Shown here one piece after another: positions 8,317 to 13,844 of a stretch of DNA of 13,844 nt. The position numbers and the translations under genes were made by a program. The notes under the pieces were generated by a model that had not been told where the DNA came from, made no database searches, and saw nothing but the letters and a program-made list of their open reading frames with translations. This DNA comes from Thermococcus paralvinellae (GTDB lineage: Archaea; Methanobacteriota_B; Thermococci; Thermococcales; Thermococcaceae). Numbering within the stretch: position 1 is the first letter of the stretch; every line of letters begins with the position of its first letter. Location of the stretch: NCBI GenBank assembly GCA_015662175.1, contig DQUR01000280.1:1-13844 (forward strand), written 5' to 3'.

Positions 8317-8489
8317 ATGATACTGTTCACAATAATAACTGGCTGTTTAAAGGACACCGAAAATTATGAGAACCCCATAATAGGCTCAAAAAACCATCTG
8401 GGACATTCATAAGAGTTCTGCAAGATAACTATATTGCTTCAGGATCAGTACGGGCAGATAATAAATACCCCAACGGCGGTCGGATTTAA
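8317..8489 (+). pseudogene. Short reading frame interrupted at an A-AAA-AAC slippery site
   Basis: ATG at 8317 follows a good GAGGGTGGT ribosome site (8304-8312). The initial frame reads MILFTIITGCLKDTENYENP and on to GSKN, then meets a stop soon after (8410-8412). Read one base back from position 8394, the sequence continues as PSGTFIRVLQDNYIASGSV and RADNKYPNGGRI to a TAA at 8487-8489. The frame change sits exactly at the heptamer A AAA AAC (8388-8394), read in the zero frame. Restoring one A also joins the two halves. Because the next locus is a pseudogene, a one-base loss in an A run is the simplest explanation; programmed -1 frameshifting or a sequencing error are alternatives. I do not recognise the product. 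Nothing else is seen in 8220-8316. Confidence 0.4.
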
Positions 8490-8507
8490 AAATAAATACG
8501 GGCAAAA

Positions 8508-9120
8508 CTAAATCCTAATTTTAGAGCCTATCCCCCTGGTATTTAGAGCTTTTGTCACCTTAACGTATATATGTGGTTTGATGTCCTCCCCTTTTCTTGC
8601 TCGCACCACGTTTATTACGGTGGTTGCTACCTCCTCAAACATCCACATTCACAAAGTAAGATCAATGATCATGAGAGCTTCAAACTTTGATTCGGCAAGG
8701 AGCAACAAGTTGGAAAATACCAGCACAATTACAATCATTCTTTATCTTTTCTAACTCTTGAGAGGTGCGGGCTATAGATCCTTTCCTCAATAAGCCTAGG
8801 AATGTCAGTGGCAGGTAGTCTGTTAAGAATCTTTCCCACGTTTAACCGTCCACCAATCTTAATGACTTCAGTATAGCACTTGTGTCAAGCCCTGCAAGGG
8901 CAATCTGGGCTTTGTATAGGTAGAGTGTGTCAAGAATATCAATGATTATGAGATGATGGTCATTTTCTCTTGCCCAACTGAGTAGATGATAAAATCCCTT
9001 GTAAGGAAACACCAATGAGTCATATTCTATCAGGACACTCTCTCCCGGGACAATATTTTGACCCGCCAGAATTCCCAGAATCGGATAATCTCGTTTTTGT
9101 TGTCCATGAATATCACCCAT
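8508..9120 (-). pseudogene. Decayed DUF257 (KaiC-like fold) protein gene
   Basis: The parts of a DUF257 protein, a Thermococcales-specific family of unknown function, are all on the minus strand but in different frames. From 9120: PGESVLIEYDSLVFPYKGFY, then LIIIDILDTLYLYKAQIALA and GLDTSAILKSL. A one-base shift near 8850 gives GGRLNVGKILNRLPATDIP. A shift near 8755 gives VLVFSNLLLLAESKFEALMI. A shift near 8660 gives YFVNVDV, and a last one gives FEEVATTVINVVRARKGED, ending at 8508-8510. Around the start, an ATG at 9105-9107 with GGTGAT upstream opens MDNKNEIIRFWEFW, but it is also out of frame with the body. With at least four lesions and a likely internal deletion before YFVNVDV, the gene cannot make a full product. 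Only the 92-residue piece at 8842-9120 is an intact frame. Family assignment is from memory of its conserved blocks. Confidence 0.75.
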
Positions 9121-9167
9121 TAATATACGTAATTCTGAGTTATTAGCTTTCAGGTAAGTTCTCTAGA

Positions 9168-9725
9168 CTAAAACTCAGGGATCCTAATTGGTGTTTGAAG
9201 CTCGTTTTTCTCGAGGTTTGTGGCCAGCATCCTTATTCTTTCAACGCCTTTTATCTCCTTGATGTATTCAGCAACGCTCCTTGGAACGAGCTCCTCCCAG
9301 GGCTTGCCCTCAATCATTCTTTTCCTTATCTCTGTGGCCGAAAGGATGTCCTTCTTGAACATTGGCTGGACTATGACTTCATAGCCTTTTTCACGGAAAA
9401 GTTGGGCCACCAGGGAATTGCCGGTAAACACCACATCGAATTTTGGGACCATGCTGACCACATAGGTTGCCCAGATTGCGTTGAAGTTTATATCGGGTAG
9501 TGGGATTAAGTAATACCTTTTCTTAAACTCCATCTCCTCAAGCGCCCTGATCAGCATTTCCATCCTCTCACTTGTTGTAAAGGGGTTTTTTAGGGTATGG
9601 CTCGCCTGTGCACTTCCTATTCCTATTATGACTTCATCAACCTGTGAAAAAACGAATTCAAGGGCCTTCATATGTCCGTTGTGAACGGGCTGAAAGCGGC
9701 CAACGATCAAGCCGCGCTTTGGCAT
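9168..9725 (-). CDS. nadM: Nicotinamide-nucleotide adenylyltransferase, archaeal type
   Basis: Transfers AMP from ATP to nicotinamide mononucleotide, giving NAD+. The 185-residue length is typical of archaeal NadM. The nucleotidyltransferase signature is complete: GRFQPVHNGH with His15 and His18 of the HxGH motif, IGSAQASHT, the TTSERMEML block, and LSATEIRKRM, the equivalent of ISSTxxR, near residue 130. The ATG at 9725 is preceded by GGGGTGATT, which contains the stop codon of the gene before it; the gap is only 4 bases, so the two are one operon. Downstream, on the same strand after 47 bases, lies the DUF257 pseudogene. Confidence 0.96.
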   Translation of the reverse strand: MPKRGLIVGRFQPVHNGHMKALEFVFSQVDEVIIGIGSAQASHTLKNPFTTSERMEMLIRALEEMEFKKRYYLIPLPDINFNAIWATYVVSMVPKFDVVFTGNSLVAQLFREKGYEVIVQPMFKKDILSATEIRKRMIEGKPWEELVPRSVAEYIKEIKGVERIRMLATNLEKNELQTPIRIPEF

Positions 9726-9729
9726 TTAA

Positions 9730-10509
<780 letters not shown>

Positions 10510-10516
10510 CTAAAGG

Positions 10517-10541
10517 TTATTAAGGCTCACCCCTTAAAGAG
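10517..10541. promoter_or_regulatory. Interlocked divergent promoters
   Basis: A rightward TATA candidate TTATTAAG (10517-10524) would start transcription near 10545. A leftward candidate CTTTAAGG (plus-strand 10534-10541) would start near 10512. Each predicted leader is about 12 bases and just holds the ribosome site. Each TATA lies between the other promoter's TATA and start, so the two initiation complexes could not be bound together. The assignment rests on spacing only. Confidence 0.45.
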
Positions 10542-10554
10542 CCTTTGGGGTGAG
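10522..10554. repeat. Two overlapping, mutually exclusive inverted repeats
   Basis: AAGGCTC (10522-10528) is complementary to GAGCCTT (10539-10545). CTCACCCC (10526-10533) is complementary to GGGGTGAG (10547-10554). Both are perfect and share CTC at 10526-10528, so only one can form on a given strand. GGGGTGAG is the ribosome site of the gene starting at 10558. They could be a regulator operator over the divergent promoters, or an RNA switch if transcription starts far enough upstream. Confidence 0.7.
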
Positions 10555-10557
10555 GGG

Positions 10558-10989
10558 ATGATAATCGTTGTGTACCACAACATCAATGCAACAAGAAAGC
10601 TTGAGGAGTTTGCTAAAATAGCCTTTGGCTTTGATGTTGATTTGCTGGTGATTTCAAAGCCCACTGGCACAGCAGCCCAGATGGGAGTGCCGGAGATACA
10701 TAAGGAGGCGTTTAAGAAAGGCAAAAACATCTTAATCGTTGGGGATTTACCCGATGCCATTGAGGTGATCCAGCCTGATGAAATTTATACAATCACGAAG
10801 TTTGGGGGGCCAGCTAACTGGAAAGAGTTGAGGGAAAAAGTGAAGGGAAAAAAGGTGATGTTCATTTTTGGTGGAACCGAGCCTGGATTGAGCAAAAAGG
10901 AAATCGAAATGGGAATCCCAATTAACGTGAGGTGGGAGGTTGGTGAGCTGGGGGAACTGGCGATCCTCCTCCATGAATTAAACAGGTGA
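10558..10989 (+). CDS. SPOUT-superfamily RNA methyltransferase-like protein (COG4080 type)
   Basis: A 143-residue archaeal protein that I assign, from memory of the family, to the SPOUT methyltransferase-like group COG4080, sometimes misnamed RecB-family nuclease. The N-terminal half has alternating beta strands and helices (MIIVVYHNINATRKLEEFAK, then DLLVISKPTGTAAQMGVPE). The C-terminal half has the knot-like pattern VMFIFGGTEPGLSKKEIEMG followed by NVRWEVGELGELAILLHEL, as in SAM-binding trefoil-knot enzymes. Its RNA target is unknown. The ATG at 10558 follows GGGGTGAG. The stop overlaps the alternative GTG of the lipoprotein gene, so this is the first gene of a rightward operon that also contains aTrm56. 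Confidence 0.75.
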   Translation: MIIVVYHNINATRKLEEFAKIAFGFDVDLLVISKPTGTAAQMGVPEIHKEAFKKGKNILIVGDLPDAIEVIQPDEIYTITKFGGPANWKELREKVKGKKVMFIFGGTEPGLSKKEIEMGIPINVRWEVGELGELAILLHELNR

Positions 10990-10994
10990 GCCAG

Positions 10995-12587
10995 TTGAAA
11001 AAATGCGCTCTCCTCTTGCTTTTGATAATTTTTGCATCGGGGTGCCTGATCAAGCAACCTGCCGTAGTTACCTTTGATGTCGATAGGACGGTTGTAAAGG
11101 CTGGGGGAACCTTCCATATAATCGTGACCATTAACAATACTGGAAAAGTTGCATTTGTTGATGCAAACTTAATGATCAACAATCGAAATTTTAAGATCCT
11201 TCAGAAACCAGGGTTCCCTGCCCCGCTGAAAGTAGGTCAAAAAGCCGAGCTTGTGTGGATTGTAAAAGCTCCCGACAAGCCAGGAGTATACACGATAGGA
11301 GTACCTTTAGAGCTTGTTGATGAACTTCACAGGACATGGAAGGGCTTTTACCACGAATTTACCATAACCGTCGTTGAAGAGGAAAGTGAAATCCCATCTG
11401 GAGAACTTTACGTGGACTTAAAAATGCCCGGAATAATAGAAGGGGGAAAACTCTTTAACATAACCCTGGAATTGAGGAACGTTGGAGCAGCACCGATAGA
11501 GCTGAGTGAGGTTTCCCTTAAACTTCCTGATGGGTTAAGAATGATCAATCAGACTAAAATCCCCCAAAAGCTGAAAAGCGGTGAGTCCTATTCATTGGTT
11601 TACCAGATAAAGGCCCCATACCAATACCTGGATGGATATATAACCGTCATTGTGTTCTATTTTGAGAACAACGTGAAAAGGAAGGAGATTAAAAGTGAGC
11701 ACCTAGAGGTAATATGGAGGCCATGGTTTGCAGACAACGAGACGCTGAGAGAGGCATATAAAGACAATTACTACTGGATCAAAAACAGGTACCTTGTTGA
11801 TGGTTACTGGATTGAAAGGTTTAACTCCATGCCTTATGCCGATGTAAACAGATCCTATGTCATACCTATCATCCTGGGCTCAAAATCCGAGGTTGATGCA
11901 GGCAGGAGGATATACGCATGGATTGTTGAGCGTTATAAGTTTGGTGACACAACGGCTTCCATCGATCCACAGAAGATTCTCCAGCAAAACAAAATCAGCT
12001 ATGCTGAGGGGCAATTGTTATATACAGCCCTGATGAAGTCCATTAATGTGCCGGCAAGAATAATCAGCCTGTATAATGGAACGGATTGCACTATAAGGTC
12101 ACTGTCAGAGTTCTATTCCGGGGGTAAATGGTATGTTGTGGACTTTAGGCATGGGTTTATTGGAAGCAGGGAGGAATACATAGCAACCCCGTACTTTCCC
12201 AGGATTTACCAGCTCCTAACCCAGGGGAATTATAAGCTTGTTGCACAGGCTCCGGAAGAGTTAAGGGGACATGAGCATATTGATGTCGGCCCGGATTATC
12301 TTGCGAATCTTAAGGACAAGTTAACAACTGAGATTGAAAAAAGGCTCAACCCAATGCTTAAAACAAAGCTCACACTGATGCTTAACGGGATGAACGAAAA
12401 TGAGCAAATTTTCGCATTGTTCATACTTGCCTCAGCCCCTGAGAAGGAGCTGAATGAGATGCTCATCAAATATGATTACAGGGACATCGCGAAGACCCTT
12501 AGGGCTCTTTATGAGTTTTACAAGGACAAGCCCTGGCCGGATGACTTCAGGAAATACTGGTATATCCTCAGGGGGGTATACAGGTGA
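10995..12587 (+). CDS. Lipoprotein with two Ig-like domains and a degenerate transglutaminase domain
   Basis: An exported, membrane-anchored protein of about 530 residues. From the TTG at 10995 it begins [17 protein letters not shown], a lipoprotein signal with lipidated Cys17. Residues of about 20-125 and 130-235 look like two CARDB-type beta-sandwich domains ([20 protein letters not shown] and [20 protein letters not shown]). Residues of about 290-400 match the transglutaminase-like fold: [17 protein letters not shown], then [17 protein letters not shown]. In that alignment the catalytic Cys is replaced (Tyr) and the His of the HAW motif by Arg, while Asp is kept, so it is probably not a transglutaminase or peptidase. 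The last 130 residues are helical. Start: GGTGAG lies 4 bases before the TTG, whereas the GTG at 10986 (overlapping the previous stop) lacks a ribosome site. Function unknown; perhaps cell-surface binding or scaffolding. Confidence 0.82.
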   Translation: MKKCALLLLLIIFASGCLIKQPAVVTFDVDRTVVKAGGTFHIIVTINNTGKVAFVDANLMINNRNFKILQKPGFPAPLKVGQKAELVWIVKAPDKPGVYTIGVPLELVDELHRTWKGFYHEFTITVVEEESEIPSGELYVDLKMPGIIEGGKLFNITLELRNVGAAPIELSEVSLKLPDGLRMINQTKIPQKLKSGESYSLVYQIKAPYQYLDGYITVIVFYFENNVKRKEIKSEHLEVIWRPWFADNETLREAYKDNYYWIKNRYLVDGYWIERFNSMPYADVNRSYVIPIILGSKSEVDAGRRIYAWIVERYKFGDTTASIDPQKILQQNKISYAEGQLLYTALMKSINVPARIISLYNGTDCTIRSLSEFYSGGKWYVVDFRHGFIGSREEYIATPYFPRIYQLLTQGNYKLVAQAPEELRGHEHIDVGPDYLANLKDKLTTEIEKRLNPMLKTKLTLMLNGMNENEQIFALFILASAPEKELNEMLIKYDYRDIAKTLRALYEFYKDKPWPDDFRKYWYILRGVYR

Positions 12588-13117
12588 TAGTGGTGCTCAG
12601 ACTGGGACACAGGCCTGAGAGGGATAAAAGGATAACAACGCACGTAGCCCTAACAGCGAGGGCATTTGGGGCTGATGGGATAATAATCGCGGCTGATGAG
12701 GATGAGCATGTTAGGGATAGTGTTGAAGACGTTGTAAAACGCTGGGGCGGGCCATTTTTCATAAGGTTCAACCCTCATTGGAAAAGGGTAATTCGTGAAT
12801 GGGGAGGAAAGGTGGTTCACCTCACGATGTATGGGATTCATGTGGATGATGTATTGCCCAGAATCAGGGAAGATTTAAAGCGTGGAGAGGATATTCTGAT
12901 CGTTGTTGGGGCGGAAAAAGTTCCAAGGGAAGTTTATGAGCTTGCCCACTACAACGTTGCAATTGGAAATCAGCCACACAGCGAGGTTGCCGCTTTAGCA
13001 GTATTTTTGGACAGACTTTTAGATGGGGAAGGATTAAGGAAGGAGTTCAAAAATGCCAGACTTAAGATAATACCCCAAGAAAAGGGGAAGAAGGTGGTAG
13101 AAGGGGATGCTCAATAA
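12584..13117 (+). CDS. trm56: tRNA (cytidine(56)-2'-O)-methyltransferase aTrm56
   Basis: The archaeal SPOUT enzyme that methylates the ribose of C56 in the tRNA T-loop with SAM, stabilising the tRNA elbow at high temperature. The 177-residue length is typical. It begins [20 protein letters not shown], the family signature, with [14 protein letters not shown] next, [13 protein letters not shown] in the middle, and the SAM-binding knot [20 protein letters not shown] followed by [19 protein letters not shown]. The GTG start overlaps the previous stop by 4 bases (GTGA), with GGGGGG ending 8 bases upstream. In some archaea C56 methylation is done by a C/D guide RNA instead, which makes the guide RNA at the end of this operon notable. 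Confidence 0.96.
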   Translation: MIVVLRLGHRPERDKRITTHVALTARAFGADGIIIAADEDEHVRDSVEDVVKRWGGPFFIRFNPHWKRVIREWGGKVVHLTMYGIHVDDVLPRIREDLKRGEDILIVVGAEKVPREVYELAHYNVAIGNQPHSEVAALAVFLDRLLDGEGLRKEFKNARLKIIPQEKGKKVVEGDAQ

Positions 13118-13667
13118 ATACAGGCCAGTTTTTAAGGGTTACTTGGAGATGATCGTTAAACCCCTATTAAAAGTTGGCCTGACCCCAAATCAGCTCACCG
13201 TTATCGGAATGCTGGTATCTCTACTGGCCGCTTACCTTTTTGCCATGGGAGAGCAGAGAATAGCGGCGCTAACTTTGATCTTGGGCTCATTAATCGACGC
13301 TCTTGATGGGACTTTAGCAAGGTTAACCGGCAGAACTTCCCGTTTTGGGGCGTTTTTGGATTCAACAACCGATAGGGTTAGCGATGGGGTGATTTTATTT
13401 GGAATTGCCTGTGGTGGTTTGGTTAACTGGAAAATTGCGTTCACAGCTCTAATCGGATCGTATCTTGTGAGTTATGAGAGGTGCAGGGCAGAACTTGCTG
13501 GAAGCGGGACTTTGGCGGTTGGCATTGCGGAGAGGGCTGAGAGGTTGTTGATTTTAATAGTTACAGCGTTGCTTAACAGAGTGCATATAGGGGTTTACAT
13601 CGTTGCTGTCCTGGCCTGGATCACGGCCTTTCAAAGGCTATGGGAGGCGAGGAAAAGACTGAGTTGA
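13107..13667 (+). CDS. Archaetidylinositol phosphate synthase (CDP-alcohol phosphatidyltransferase)
   Basis: An integral membrane enzyme of 186 residues joining CDP-archaeol and inositol 1-phosphate to make archaetidylinositol phosphate, precursor of the inositol lipids of Thermococcales. The complete family motif is visible: D64-x2-D67-G-x2-A-R-x8-G-x3-D85-x3-D89, in [19 protein letters not shown] and [16 protein letters not shown] near residue 26 and about six hydrophobic segments fit the family. CDP-archaeol-serine or -glycerol synthases share the motif, but short length and overall match favour the inositol-phosphate type. The ATG overlaps the aTrm56 stop by 11 bases, with GGTGGT 9 bases upstream. 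The stop codon is five bases before the C box of a guide RNA. Confidence 0.88.
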   Translation: MLNKYRPVFKGYLEMIVKPLLKVGLTPNQLTVIGMLVSLLAAYLFAMGEQRIAALTLILGSLIDALDGTLARLTGRTSRFGAFLDSTTDRVSDGVILFGIACGGLVNWKIAFTALIGSYLVSYERCRAELAGSGTLAVGIAERAERLLILIVTALLNRVHIGVYIVAVLAWITAFQRLWEARKRLS

Positions 13668-13669
13668 AG

Positions 13670-13724
13670 GGGATGATGACAATTTCGCTGGCTGAATCGT
13701 GATGAGCCCTGCCGTTACTGACCT
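13670..13724 (+). ncRNA. C/D box sRNA with a double guide to the 23S rRNA core
   Basis: Boxes in order: C ATGATGA (13673-13679), D' CTGA (13692-13695), C' GTGATGA (13699-13705), D CTGA (13718-13721). Both guides are exactly 12 bases and the D'-C' spacer is 3. GG before the C box can pair with CC after the D box. The D' guide (13680-13691) pairs with UAGCGAAAUU and the D guide (13706-13717) with UAACGGC(G)GG, allowing one G-U pair in each. In 23S rRNA these conserved sequences lie about 30 bases apart (helices 68-71). By the N+5 rule the targets would be equivalents of E. coli C1934 and G1903, numbering reconstructed from memory. The gene starts five bases after the AIPS stop codon on the same strand, so is probably cut out of the operon transcript. 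Confidence 0.93.
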
Positions 13725-13844
13725 CACAGCTCAGACACTATGTCCAGAACTTCCCTTAGGTCACTTATTATGAACTCACACTCCCCCCAGAGATCCCTCT
13801 TTTGTCCGGTTTTATCAAGCAAGATGCTTATCATACCAACTCGC
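13724..13844 (-). CDS. C-terminal end of a HAD-type phosphatase (partial)
   Basis: The minus strand is open from the window edge to a TGA at 13724-13726 and reads RVGMISILLDKTGQKRDLWG, then FIISDLREVLDIVSEL. The VGMISILLD strand, a charged turn, an xxII strand, and the DLREVLDIV helix are the usual last elements of HAD-superfamily phosphatases. The body is outside the window, so substrate cannot be told. Its 3' end meets the 3' end of the C/D sRNA tail to tail. Confidence 0.7.
   Translation of the reverse strand, partial: RVGMISILLDKTGQKRDLWGECEFIISDLREVLDIVSEL

Noticed and set aside
8152..8412. 86-codon forward ORF overlapping the CruF-like gene start
   Set aside because: Its first part is antisense to the well-supported membrane protein and has no ribosome site. 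Only the internal ATG at 8317 has one, and that is reported instead.
9135..9178. CTGAGTT and AACTCAG inverted repeat near the nadM stop codon
   Set aside because: It is only 7 bp with a 30-base loop, and one arm is coding; not convincing as a terminator or operator.

Overview
The window is chromosomal DNA of a hyperthermophilic euryarchaeon of the order Thermococcales, most likely a lower-GC Thermococcus or a close relative. The assignment rests on an ADP-dependent free serine kinase (SerK) whose catalytic residues fall at the numbers known from Thermococcus kodakarensis, a DUF257 protein remnant (a Pyrococcus/Thermococcus family), archaeal NadM, archaeal S8e, aTrm56, archaetidylinositol-phosphate synthase, C/D box guide RNAs, TATA/BRE promoters with short leaders, and T-rich terminators. 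The species is not determined.

Layout. 1-830: the tail of an unknown gene, then a stand-alone oxygen-binding diiron (flavodiiron-like) protein. 830-1240: possible decayed coding sequence, then a C/D box sRNA with a guide matching the 5' end of 16S rRNA. 1242-2350: serK, a 180-base gap with hairpins, and tRNA-Val(UAC). 2351-4094: an orphan DNA cytosine-5 methyltransferase diverging, from what looks like one shared TATA element, from a DUF357-UPF0212 gene pair. 4213-7260: pyrG (CTP synthase) converging on a multi-pass membrane protein, then rps8e. 7261-9120 is the least stable stretch: a doubtful small ORF, a CruF-type membrane protein gene, a short reading frame split at a canonical -1 slippery heptamer, and a DUF257 pseudogene with several frame lesions.

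9168-10500 is a two-gene leftward operon: SAM hydroxide adenosyltransferase followed by NMN adenylyltransferase. It diverges from a rightward operon at 10558-13667 whose genes overlap: a SPOUT-fold protein, a lipoprotein with a degenerate transglutaminase domain, aTrm56 (tRNA C56 2'-O-methyltransferase) and archaetidylinositol-phosphate synthase. Five bases after the last stop codon lies a second C/D box sRNA whose two guides fit neighbouring sites in the 23S rRNA core. The end of a HAD-type phosphatase gene enters from the right on the minus strand.

The most notable points are the two previously unlisted C/D sRNAs, both directly downstream of and co-oriented with a coding gene; the clustering of three 2'-O-methylation functions in one operon; the nested inverted repeats between the divergent operons at 10500-10558; the degenerate transglutaminase lipoprotein; and the decaying 8.3-9.1 kb segment. 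I found no CRISPR array, insertion sequence or complete new defence system.
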